Positions 22,470 through 32,405 of a DNA stretch of 64,000 bases are shown here, piece after piece. A program made the position numbers and the translations under genes. The DNA lies in assembly GCA_037126765.1 (NCBI GenBank), contig JBBCBC010000025.1, positions 15,742,175 to 15,806,174 of the forward strand, read 5' to 3'. Source of the DNA: Stenogyne calaminthoides. Lineage: Eukaryota > Streptophyta > Magnoliopsida > Lamiales > Lamiaceae. Each line of letters starts with the position of its first letter. The stretch's first letter is position 1. The notes beneath the pieces are model-generated. The model searched no databases. It saw only the letters and a list, made by a program, of their open reading frames with translations, and had not been told where the DNA came from.

Positions 22470-25400
22470 GATATGGAAAGAAGATCCTTTTATATTGTCA
22501 AAGTCAATTATAAATGGTTAAAGTACATCTATACCCCTCAACTATTATCTTAGGTTCAAGTAATCCATTAATGTATATTTTGGTGTAAATAAACCCGTTT
22601 AACTTTTTAGAATTGAACAAATTTTGCCTTGATTATATTTTGTCAGTGCAAAAAAACCATATTTTCTCTTATAGTTAATAAAAATGCACTTCTACCAATC
22701 CAAATAGAGATACATTTTCTTAATTGTACACCACCAAATTTGGCATTAGCTTTAATTTTATATTTTAATTTAGTGTTTCTTATTTATTAATAAATGCGTT
22801 CTTGAATTTTTTGTATATTTCCAATAGAAAAATATGAAAATTTGTATTTATTGTATATGAATTTTTTTATGTTGGCATGATTTTTTTAAATAAATTTTTG
22901 ATTATACTTTTCTCTTCTTAGAATTAGGAATTCTCATTTAACCACCTTAGTTGGAAAAGAATGTGTTCATTTTGGCTTATTTGTACCAAAAAAATACTTT
23001 CAAGGGATTTATTGAACCTGGAAAAATACTGGAGGTGTTTAAAGGCACCAAAAATATACTTTTAAAAGATTTATTTGGACCTGCCGACTGCCCGTAATAC
23101 TTCAGGGTTCTGGATGTACCTTTTCCCATTTAAGAATGACTGGGGTCAAATATGTAATACACTATATTTTGTTGACAGGCAATTGGCATTAAAATACGGA
23201 ATGGATACGGTCTAACAGAATCAGCACCTGTTGTTGCAGCTCGAAGACCAAACTGTAATGTAAGAGAAATAGTTCATGTATTGAAACTAATTGATCTTAA
23301 CACGCTAAAGCAATCTAAGGAAAATATTTTCTACCATTTCTTTTCATTGTTCTGTTAAATGGTACTGAAGGGAAAATGAAATAGACAGAAAATTGTGTAG
23401 GGCATTTATTTAATATAAATCAGTTGGTTAAACATGATTTAGTTGAAATTAGCTAATCTTTATTATTTGAAGGTTCTTGGTTCGATTGGGCATCCTCTTA
23501 GATATACGGAAATCGAAGTTTTCGATGCTGAAACTGATGAAGTTGTCCCTAATGGATCGAAAGGCATTGTCAAAGTAAGGGGCCCACAAGTGATGAAGGG
23601 TTATTACAAGGTAAGCACATAGCTTTTGTTTTGACATAGATCCTTAAGCTATTTTTCATTTTAGAAAGCCCTTCAAGTATGGAAATTTTATTTCACAAGC
23701 TCTCTCAAGACGAAAATTGATGGAATTTTTCTATTTATCTTGATGGTCCTGTTAAATAATATGTCTATTTATCTTAATGGTCTAGTTAATAATATGTACG
23801 CTAATTTTATTGATATTCAGTTGTGTTTTTGTGCAAGTTGTTCTCACCCCAATGCTTTAGGTGATGAGTACCTAAAATGACTTGTGAAAAATACTTTTGT
23901 GTATAATTAAAATTAAGTAAAGCTGACATGTACATTATTTAACGGGACAATTGAAATGAACGGGAAAAAACTTGTCAACTTTTGTCTTGAGGGAGATCGT
24001 GAAATAAAAATGTTGATAAGACTTTTTAATAGAAAAAATAGTTTAGGGACTTATCGAAATAAAATTTGATAATTTAGGGACCTTTTGATACATTATGTCA
24101 TTTTCTTGGCATCAAATTATATCTACTGTCTACAGTTTGCTATGGAACAGCATTTAGAATGTTTATAAACAGTATTCGTATAAGTTAACTCCAAATACGC
24201 TGTGTCTCCACAAAAACAGGCTGTGTGCATGTTTTTTTTTTCTCTTTTTACGCAGAAAACCCACAGAAAAGGATATTATTCTTTTTTCTAATGGTGCATT
24301 TGTGTTAGCTTCGTTTTACTTCTTAAATGAATAGATGAGTGCTCTTTATTCTATTTTATTGCAAAGCAAATTAACCTTTCACGTATATCTGATCTTGTTT
24401 CACCTCATTATGTACTCTAAAAAGTAGGCAGTATTGGCATTTCAGTCATTTCTGTATGAACATAAATTTCAAATGGAATTTAAAAGTTTGTGGTTCCATA
24501 ACTTGACTACTGTACAATTTTGATCCCAAAATAGTTCACCTTTTCGATTTATTACCAATATTAAAAAAAATTCCAATTTTGGCCACAAAATCTCCAGAAA
24601 TTTAAAAACAATGTCGTATCATGTCACTTGAGGATTTAATTTGTGCTAAATTTGGACAATAGACAAGTTATGGGGCCAAAATTTGACAATTTTTCTATGT
24701 TTGGACTAAATCAAGAAGGTGAACTTTTCTGGGATTAAAACTAGACAGTAGACAAATAATGAGATCATAAAAACTTTTTAACTCTCAAATGTAAATGTCT
24801 AGTGTTTTAGTGTTCTCCAGTTCTCCAGTTAATACATTAAAACTATCCGTTTCAATGAATTTATGTCTTTCTATCACCAGTTAAACAATATAGTACATTT
24901 TGACCCAAAAAAAAAAAACTTAAATATCTTTTATGACGTGTTAAATCAGAATCCCTCTGCCACAACAAAAGCTGTAGACGAGGATGGATGGTTAAATACT
25001 GGTGATATTGGTTGGATTTGTCCTCATTCTAGAGGACGTAGTCGCCAAGCTGGAGGAGTTATTGTTCTAGAAGGACGCGCAAAAGACACAATTGTCCTTA
25101 CAACTGGTAAAACTGAAACGTATACTGTTGATTTTGTTTTGCTTTCCACACAAGTACTTCGCCTTAAGTAGTTCAGAATCTCCTTCTCTCTCTCACTCAC
25201 ATACATACTAAATGTCCACTACAGGTGAAAATGTTGAGCCATCCGAGATTGAAGAGGCTGCGCTTAGAAGTAGCCTTATTCAACAGATCATGGTCATTGG
25301 CCAGGTTAGTATAGTCATATGTTTCAGATAGGCTACCGTAGTCATTCATAAAGCAACACTAATAAATAAGGGGAAAATGTTTTTTTAGTCCTCTAAGTTT

Positions 25401-27270
25401 TTCCATCTTTATTTTAAGGACACTCAATTTTCTCGAATTGAATTTTGTCCTGTTAACTTTCAGAATTAACTTTTAGTCCTTTAACTGGCTTCCACAGGTA
25501 AGTAATCGGTTTTAAAAGTTGACAGGACGAAATTTAAAATTTAAAAATATATAAAAAATTGAAAGAAAAAAACGTCAGGTCAGCTCAAAACGAGTTGATC
25601 ACCTGCTGTAGCAGGCCAAAAGACTAATGGCCCGCTTGGTATGACTAGGGAATGGTAATGGTAATGGGTATCATTGAGGGGTCAATCAATAAGAGTTATT
25701 GATTGCATTGTTATTGCTTGGTTACAACATCAACAATGGGTATCATGTGAGGTGAGGTGAAGAGATGAGGGTAATCAATTGCTTACTTCTATTCTCATTA
25801 CCAATGTATCAAACCTACCAAGCAACATCAATAGAATTAATTCCCATTACCCACTTCCATTACCCCCAACCAAGCGGGCCCTAAAAGAAAACTAAAAAGT
25901 TGAATTTTGAAAGTTAACAGGATGGAATTCAATTCGAGAAAATGGAGTGTCTTGAAACGGAAATTGAACAAACTTACATTACTAGAAAAAACCTTTTTTC
26001 CTATAAATAAAAATATAAAAAATTGTGATTTGGTACCAATGGTGTATAGGATCAACGACGACTCGGAGCTATAATTGTCCCAAATAAAGAAGATATGCTA
26101 TTAGAAGCTAAAAGGTTGTCCATAGTTGAATCCGATGCCATGGAGCTTCGCAAGCAGGACCAGTTTAAACTGTTGGATAAGGAGTTAACAAAATGGTAAG
26201 ACAATCTGCTTGTATAAAATTCTTTGTAGCATTTTGGATTGTGTCATCATAGTCCAATAAAAATTTCCAGCATCTTATAAGGTTCTTAACAAGGTAGAAT
26301 GTAGATAGGATAAATACAAAAATCACTACTTTATTTTGGCCAGAAAACTCCAACATGTCTTGAAAACTTACAAATCCCCCTTCTAATCTCCGTTTTACAT
26401 TTTGCCCCTTCCGCTAGTTGATCAAAATGGAAAATGCCGACATCATTAAAGAGACTGACATGACCTCCACTGAACTTGAAAATATGCATATTTGTAAATT
26501 GTAAATATATATTAATAACAGAATAGAATGTCATGTTTTATAATTATTAAAAGTTAATTTATTGTACTTTTGGTGTGTTGGACAATTTGTCTTCATGCAG
26601 GACCTCTGAGTGTTCGTTTCAAATTGGGCCATTCCTGGTGCTTGATGAGCCTTTCACGGTAAAAGTTTTGCATAAGTATCAAATTTATTAGAGCGTGTTC
26701 GTTACAAAGGGAGGAATGAGAAAAAAATAACAGTATTGGGGAATGAGTTTTATATCTGCATAAGCATCATGATTTTGGGTAAACGTTCATTTTTGTCCTT
26801 TAACTTTCATCAAATTTTGATTTTAGTCCACTAACTTTTTCGACTTTGGAAATAGGCCCTTAAGTTACCAAATTTCAAAATCGAAAAAGGTAGCATACTA
26901 AAATCAAAATTGGTGCAAGTTAAGAGATACTAAAAAAAATCTACCCCAAGATTAATTAGGGGGTGTTTGGTAACTAACAGAAGAATGTGAAAACAATGAT
27001 ACTGGGATTGAGTTTTATATCTCCCATCAAAGTTATTATCAAGAAAATTCATTTTCCAAACGAAGCACCAACTATCATTCCATTCTCATTCAGTCATTCC
27101 CCATACCGTACGAAAATGTTTCAATAGGTTACTCTTCCGCATTTCCAATAACAATCTTGTGTTCGACTTGATTGCAGATTGAAAGTGGTCTAATGACTCC
27201 AACCATGAAAATCCGACGGGATAAGGTTGTATCTTTGTACAAAGAGCAAATAGACAACTTATACAAATGA
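12502..27270 (+). CDS. AAE16: Plastid acyl-activating enzyme / acyl-ACP synthetase, AAE15/AAE16 type
   Basis: AMP-forming enzyme that activates fatty acids, in plastids probably onto acyl carrier protein. 18 exons, all GT-AG and in phase: 12502-12672, 14649-14840, 15591-15705, 16810-16897, 17993-18204, 19446-19564, 20609-20758, 20927-20994, 21071-21176, 21709-21867, 22352-22405, 23179-23259, 23473-23610, 24950-25106, 25225-25304, 26050-26195, 26601-26658, 27178-27270. The sum is 2187 bases, 728 residues plus TGA, close to the roughly 720-730 of the Arabidopsis pair. Motifs: YTSGTTGNPKG (278-288, ATP loop), PPWHAYE, NGYGLTES (486-493), WLNTGDIGW (565-573), and TPTMKIRRD near the C-terminus (K709, probable catalytic lysine). 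Residues 1-57 are Ser/Arg-rich with few acids, like a transit peptide. No stop or frameshift was seen. AAE15 versus AAE16 cannot be decided by eye; the symbol is tentative. Confidence 0.93.
14437..14602. mobile_element. MITE-like element in intron 1, just before exon 2
   Basis: Contains repeated phrases TATTAGTTG / TATTAGCTG and ends with CAGTTGCACAGTTAAACTGG and GTGCACTCAAGTG. The same phrases occur in the intron 6 element (20205-20394) and near 48890-49060. Its right edge is less than 50 bases from exon 2. Exact ends uncertain. Confidence 0.4.
15862..16273. mobile_element. Terminal-inverted-repeat element in intron 3
   Basis: About 412 bases with inverted ends GTGTAATGAGCGGAGTCGAG and (reverse complement of right) GGTGTAATTAGTCGAGCTGG, bordered by CTATTAG on both sides (15855-15861, 16274-16280). 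The interior is rich in GAGCTCGAG-like phrases. The 7-base flank fits a hAT-like element; no coding capacity. Confidence 0.55.
17129..17847. mobile_element. Stowaway-like element in intron 4
   Basis: 719 bases with left end CTCCCTCCGTCCCACAAAGA, right end TCTTTGTGGAATGGGAGGGAG and TA on both sides (17127-17128, 17848-17849). It is longer than a usual Stowaway MITE and has no transposase, so it is a mariner-type deletion derivative or carries extra sequence. Confidence 0.75.
18452..19197. mobile_element. Long-TIR MULE-like element in intron 5
   Basis: Ends GCATAATGCATCAACATATC and (reverse complement of right) GGCATAATGCATCAAAGGTC, with inverted similarity running over about 150 bases. Flanks TAGATTAAGT and TGGATTAAAT match at 8 of 10 positions, an aged 9-10-base duplication as in Mutator-like elements. 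A Stowaway element is nested inside (18630-18885). A related copy without the Stowaway lies in intron 13. Confidence 0.65.
18630..18885. mobile_element. Stowaway MITE nested in the intron 5 element
   Basis: 256 bases, left CTACCTCCGTCCCACAAAGA, right TCTTTGTGGGACGGAGGGAG, with TA at 18628-18629 and 18886-18887. The related element in intron 13 shows a single, uninterrupted TA at the equivalent point (ATATG-TA-CGCTAATTTT, near 23780-23800), confirming the insertion boundary. Confidence 0.85.
20205..20394. mobile_element. MITE in intron 6
   Basis: About 190 bases with inverted ends GGCTTATGTAAACCATTTTT and (reverse complement of right) GGTCTTATGTAAAACAGTTT. The interior repeats GTATTAGTTGTTTCAT-like phrases shared with 14437-14602. 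Target duplication not resolved. Confidence 0.55.
22410..22469 (+). repeat. Compound microsatellite (CT)n(TA)n(T)n in intron 11
   Basis: Runs of CT, then TA, then T begin five bases after the exon 11 donor (GTTAG at 22406). The pyrimidine-rich run is unusually close to the 5' splice site. Confidence 0.9.
23632..24100. mobile_element. Long-TIR MULE-like element in intron 13
   Basis: Right arm (GGGACCTTTTGATACATTATGTCA region) and left arm (TGACATAGATCC, then AAAGCCCTTCAAG) are inverted. The whole is similar to 18452-19197 in the same order, including the ATTTTATTTCA(C/T)(G/A)AG and GAAAATTG phrases. The left arm lacks some terminal bases. It provides the empty site for the Stowaway in intron 5. 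Confidence 0.6.
25377..26003. mobile_element. Foldback element in intron 15 carrying a nested Tourist
   Basis: The left arm (TTTTTTAGTCCTCTAAGTTT, GAATTGAATTTTGTCCTGTT) and right arm (AACAGGATGGAATTCAATTC, near 25915) are reverse complements over roughly 150 bases. They enclose a Tourist-like MITE at 25628-25881. The outer element's target duplication was not resolved. Confidence 0.55.
25628..25881. mobile_element. Tourist/Harbinger-like MITE in intron 15
   Basis: 254 bases with inverted ends TGGCCCGCTTGGT and ACCAAGCGGGCCC and 3-base flanks TAA on both sides (25625-25627, 25882-25884). The subterminal GGTAATGGTAATGGGTA and TACCCACTTCCATTACCCC also pair. Tourist-type MITEs use TAA/TTA targets. 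Confidence 0.7.
26691..27065. mobile_element. Tourist-like remnants with inner foldback in intron 17
   Basis: GTGTTCGTTACAAAGGGAGG near the left and CATTTTCCAAACGAAGCACC at the right resemble inverted MITE ends. The phrase GAGTTTTATATCT occurs on both sides (26747 and 27010). An inner palindromic segment (TTTTGATTTTAGTCCACTAA pairing with its complement near 26890-26930) lies between. Boundaries approximate. Confidence 0.4.
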
Positions 27271-28600
27271 CTTGGTTGATAATGTATGTCTCTGAAATTA
27301 AACCTTTTGCTTGGCGGGTATCCTGAGATCGTTGAGAATCCAAATATATCTATTCCCATGGAATAATACGCCTGAATTTGTAGAAATTATGTATTTATAC
27401 TCACTAATAAGAGTTACCAGTGTTGTAGTTAAGATCATGACACCATAAATAAATAGAATTGTAGTGTATAAATATGGTGAGTGTTGATAGGTATAGATTA
27501 CGGACGCCATAAATAAATACAATTGTAGTGTATAAAAATGGTGAAATCTTCTTGTTGTTTATTATTTAACCATTTATATTCCATCTCTCTCTGTTTATGT
27601 ATGAGTAATATTTGTAGGCATTTTGTGCAATTTTGATTTAGTTTTGTTCAAATTGTTTAAACTAGTTTTTGCACGAGTCAGGGTCTTTTTTTAGGAAGCA
27701 ATTTTCACACAAACAATAGAAAAACATGTATGAATTTATAATTAAAAAAGAATTGGTTTATAGTATGATTTTATATAGGGAGGGTGACTGATAATTACAA
27801 TTGAGTCCCTCTCTTGTTACTAGATACATCATACTTTTTTTCTTATTCCCAACTACGGAGTGTCTCAAAATTTTAAATTTGCCCTTAATACGCTTCGTCC
27901 GTCTTCAAGGGTAAAATGACCCATGTGGGTTATTGACACAGGGTCCTCTATCAGCCATCAATTTGCTTTTCACTGTGATCACACTAATTTTTTACGGCCA
28001 CGCTGTTTATTTTTTCTTCACCCCACACGCAACAAGTCAAATTAATCATCTCACTCTCTCATCCCAATCAAAATAATTTCATTTCATTTGAAAAACCCAC
28101 CTAAAAAATTTCAAAACATACATCTACTGACGATTTGTTCCAGAACTTCGTTTTAGAGGAGCATAAAGATTTTTTAAGATTAAGATAGCTTATTTTAGAA
28201 GTTTGTTTAAGAAGATTAATATAGGTGAACCACCCGTCCTTTTGTATTCGTTTATGTAAATGTCTAAATGTTGTTTCGAGTTCTAGGATTTTCTGGGTTT
28301 ATGTGAAACAAAATTTAACTATTCCGTTTATGTCATTCTATGTCATTTTAAGCTTAGTTGTTTTACTCCAAATGCTTCTTGTTGATTTGAGTAATTGTTT
28401 TATGTTTGAATTTTAACTCAGTTGGTTATTGGAATTGTGCATTGGGCAACTGATAGCGTCTGAATATTTGTGGATTTACTTTTAAAATAGAGAAAATTAA
28501 GTAGAGGTCAATTTTTCCAAAAAAAAAAAAAATGCATGAAAAAAAAAACGATTTGAACATTTCATTACCAATCATGATTTTGAAAAAAACGATTTGAACA
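27271..28600. other. 3' flank of the acyl-activating enzyme gene, AT-rich
   Basis: The 3' untranslated region starts at 27271; AATAAA-like hexamers occur near 27430 and 27510. An approximate repeat (CACCATAAATAAATAGAATT and GCCATAAATAAATACAATTG, each followed by GTAGTGTATAAA) spans 27442-27540. Beyond that I see no gene. Confidence 0.5.
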
Positions 28601-28734
28601 CTTGTGGAGTGCAAAAATAGTTCTTTTATTGTTCATTGATCAGAGATGCGGTGGTCACAGATTTCTATAATGCAGTGATCATTATTGTAATGCATCTTAT
28701 ATGCATTGTCATTGAGTGTAATACAATGGCATTT

Positions 28735-28925
28735 GATTTGTGCAACTATATGTTGTGACACCCAACAATATATGAAAAATGCAATTGCGGCATGCTTTGC
28801 TTGGTATAATGCAACTTTCAGAAGTGTGATCCTTTTCATATAATTGTTGTGCATTATGTTTTGGTGTAATTCAATAATCCTTGATGTGTGCAATTATATG
28901 TTTTGACATTCAATAATATTATTGA
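28735..28925 (+). repeat. Imperfect tandem-type repeat
   Basis: Two segments of about 35 bases, GTGCAACTATATGTTGTGAC... (about 28739) and GTGCAATTATATGTTTTGAC... (about 28889), repeat at a spacing of 150 bases with related sequence between. Nature unknown. Confidence 0.45.
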
Positions 28926-29424
28926 AATGCAACTGGCTCAATTTGTGCTTTGTATAATATTAACAACTATTATATTCATTGAATAATCTAATTATAAAGT
29001 TAATGACTTAGATAGAATTGTTCTATTGATAATTTACATTGGTGATAATTACTGATTGTACATTTTTTCCCGAATTTAATTAATTTAATAAGAATGAACG
29101 GATACAAACGTGTAAGTTGGAAAAAAAAAGGTATTCGATGCAAGATAAATGTTAAAAACAACCAGGGGAAACAAGTCAAAGGTTAGAATTCTTGAATAAC
29201 ACCCTCTTTTTAATGAAAAAATATTAGTTGTGTTATCTTTTAATGTATGTTCATTTTATTACAGTGAACCAGAAAGCAGAAAGACAGAACAATGATTCAA
29301 ATACCGGTTGTTATACTTTTTAATAGAAAAAACACATGTGAATCGTCCCCCCCCAACTGCGTATGAGTTGATTTTTTGATCTGTTTGTTTTAACGTTGCC
29401 AATATAGGATCAGATTTAGATTTT

Positions 29425-30190
29425 GTGTTTAGATCAAGGCGTTCAAAAAATAAAAAACAACGTTCACTAGAATCAAGTCTAGAGTATGATAAGAGACGAG
29501 AAAAAAAGGTGCATAGGAAGCCAAAGCCTCTTGCGGAATACTTAGGCAAGTTATTGACGATTTATGTTTTCTGTATTTATTTTCAATCTGTATGGAATTA
29601 TGATTACTAACTGTTTTTTTTTTTTTTTTTTTCTTTTGTTGATAATGTGATAATACATTAATAAGCAGATGATAATGGGAAGAAAAGCGTGACATGCTAC
29701 CGTAGTAATTTGCGCACGTGCACAAAAGAGCTTAATGATTTGTCTTATACAGATGAATAAATTAAAGTTATTAATAAGACACCATTTTGGCTGATGTTCA
29801 ACGCAATTTATAGATGTAATGCATTAAAAATGATGAAGCAGTGTAACAAATATGAGAGGGATATTAAGAAAATAATATTGTGCATTGAGACATTGGTAGG
29901 GAGGTTGTAGATGCCCAACTTATATTTGGAGTAAGAAATTTATTCCATTGAAGTTGTAGTCATATGTTGTACCGAATTAGGTGAGACGTACGGTGTTTTC
30001 GTAACGAAATTGATCCTTGTATTCTCGAATTGTGTTATACATGAAGTTGTTAAAAAATAGATATACTTGCACCAAACCAAAATGCAGCAATGTCATGTTT
30101 GTAGTATATATGACAATGGCGAAAAACCATATTCCTTTTGGAAGATGAAAAACAACTGATTGAGCAGTTTCATCTGAGTCAAATGATGGT
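29425..30190 (+). pseudogene. Degenerate coding-like remnant, unidentified
   Basis: A basic stretch (RSRRSKNKKQRSLESSLEYD, KRREKKVHRKPKPLAEYLGK, about 29430-29550) is followed after a poly-T run by in-frame fragments (YRSNLRTCTKELNDL; TPFWLMFNAIYRCNALKMM; KYERDIKKIILCIETLVGR). Stops interrupt it. The general look recalls the Ulp1/plant mobile-domain proteins carried by MULE elements, but no diagnostic motif is present. Confidence 0.25.
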
Positions 30191-30449
30191 ATGTGACAAA
30201 CAAGTTGGATGAAATAAATTGGTTGTGATGTTGTTTTGGAGGTGAATAATGATTACTTATACATCAATTGCTGTATTTGATGGGGTGGCGATTCGATGGT
30301 CATCACTAGCCGTCGCGCCAGTCTGTATTGCAGAGGGAAAAAAGATTCAAAAAAATAAAATGACTTTGACAAATAATTATGCATCAGTGCATCATGCAAA
30401 TTTACGTATATTATGATGTGTTACTAACCGAACATAATATCGCTCAATC

Positions 30450-31137
30450 GATTATATATGGTAACTAAAAAATAAACATACTTAAATTTGTTGGATCAGT
30501 AAATAATTTTTTGTGGCACTAATTATAAATTATTAAATCTCATTTTTCTTTTTTTATAGACGAACAATAATTTGTTGAATCAGTAATTTATATAATTCTT
30601 TTTTAAATAAAAATAAGATAAAATTGATGGTAAACTTAAAAATGCACATACTCCAATTTCTAGTAGCATATTCTACTTGGAAATAAAATGCTTCAAAAAA
30701 ATTGTGTGTTTCAGTGACATGATTCCATAGTGACCACAAAAAAAAAAAAAAAAAAAAAGACAGATAAAAAAAACCACTTTGTGTGTAACGACATTGCATA
30801 TATAATCAAACTTGCATATTACTATTATCTAACGACGTTGCATATATAGTCAAAATTGCATGTGAAAAATTCATAAATAATTTTTTGGGGCCATAAAAAA
30901 AAAATCAATTTGTGTGCTTCCACGATTTCGAGTGGTTAATCAATTTGACGTGCCTTAATCAATTTGGGCATAAAAAAAAACCATGTGCTTTAATGGTTTT
31001 TATTTATATTAACCACGAAAATGTATTTGTCATGATCTTGGGCCTAAAAAAATAAATATCAATTTGTATTTAGTATATTAATAATAAATCAGGCCCAATA
31101 TGCTTAATCTAAAATTAAACTTTTATTAAAAACTTAT
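30450..31137. other. AT-rich intergenic DNA
   Basis: Contains a 20-base A run near 30737 and repeated phrases such as AACGACATTGCATATATAATC / AACGACGTTGCATATATAGTC (30787 and 30831). No gene or complete transposon end found. Confidence 0.4.
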
Positions 31138-32099
31138 TGTTGGGGTTATACGTGAAAGTATGTTTTTACGTAATAACAAATTAATGTACTCTTATTTACT
31201 GAATATAAATGTTTTATCACCGTTGCTTTAAATTTGAATTAATGTTATTTATTTACTGCAAACCGTTCAATATTAGTACATATTGCATTGTAGTTAATGT
31301 GGTGATACCTGACCACAGAAGATCACATTACCAGTTCCTTGTAAATAAGTACATCTTCACAACCTAAATGAAATTGAACACTCCATTGGTAGAGATTGAT
31401 GTGCAAAACTCAGATTGGACAATATTATTAATTACATGACAATTGATAAGATTTAATACAGAGCAACGTGTGCAAGGAAGATCTTGTCTGATTTGTCCGC
31501 TTAGTGGGCTCAGAAGTTTTATCATACAAATCTTGCAAGTGGATTAAGTTCCGGTATGGATAATAGTGTTGAGCTGTCTTTACTCCAAGGAAAAATATAT
31601 TAATTAATATAAAGTTTTTCAGTGGCTTAATTAATTAATTGACTAAATAATCTTAAACACGGGAAATAATAACTGGGAGCCATATTATCGTAATATGGAT
31701 TAAGATGGATAGTGCAATATTAATTTTATAGTGGAGTAAATTAATATTAATGGACTGAATAATATTGTGGTTGAATATTAGAAATTCAAAGCCCATTGGA
31801 GGTCCAATCTTAATTCTCCTAAAGCCCCCCAAGTAGCCCAATATAAGTCCAATTAATGAAAAGGACAAGAAAATAATATTACCTTATTTTTCTATTTTTT
31901 TCGAAAATAATGGAGAAAAGAAGAAGAAAAAAATTTCTTGATTTTCTTGAAAAGATTTTATGGAAAAAGATAAGTATTCTTAGAATACAAGATCATCCCA
32001 TAAATTTAAGAAATCCCAAATCTTGTTTCTTTACTCATAGATTTCGAAAATCTTGTAAGTATGGGAGGAAAAAATATTTTGTGATTTTTATGGAAAATA

Positions 32100-32138
<39 letters not shown>

Positions 32139-32366
32139 ATTGTATCTTGAAGAAGATACAAGGAAATTTTCCATTAGCTTAAATCACCTAAAATTTCGAC
32201 CACCCTAGTTCTTATAAATAGGGGATGAGTTTTTCATCCCCTACACAATTCCAGTCTTGGAAAAATTAGAAATCCACAAAGGTGGTGCAATATTTTTTTC
32301 TTTTTCTCCTTTGTTATAATTGTTCATGCGAATCCTCCACCGGATTACGGACAAGGATGTGGGACA
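31138..32366 (+). repeat. LTR of a second retrotransposon family
   Basis: Begins TGTTGGGGTTATAC, ends GTGGGACA, and has a promoter-like TATA box (CTTATAAATAGGGG, 32211-32224) about 150 bases before the end, as expected of an LTR. A 34-base TA run lies at about 32103-32136. Directly after it, at 32367-32405, a second copy of the LTR start (TGTTGGGGTTATACTGAAAA) begins and is cut by the Sirevirus-like LTR. No matching target duplication was found. Confidence 0.55.
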
Positions 32367-32405
32367 TGTTGGGGTTATACTGAAAAGTATGACTTTTTAC
32401 TTTGT

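Noticed and set aside
12502..27270. Acyl-activating enzyme gene as a pseudogene because of heavy transposon load
   Set aside because: All 18 exons keep phase, all donor/acceptor pairs are GT-AG, no stop interrupts the frame and all AMP-binding motifs are present.
32367..32405. Start of the Sirevirus LTR at the first TGTTGGGG
   Set aside because: The solo LTR with target duplications starts at the equivalent of 32406, so the first 39 bases belong to another LTR family.
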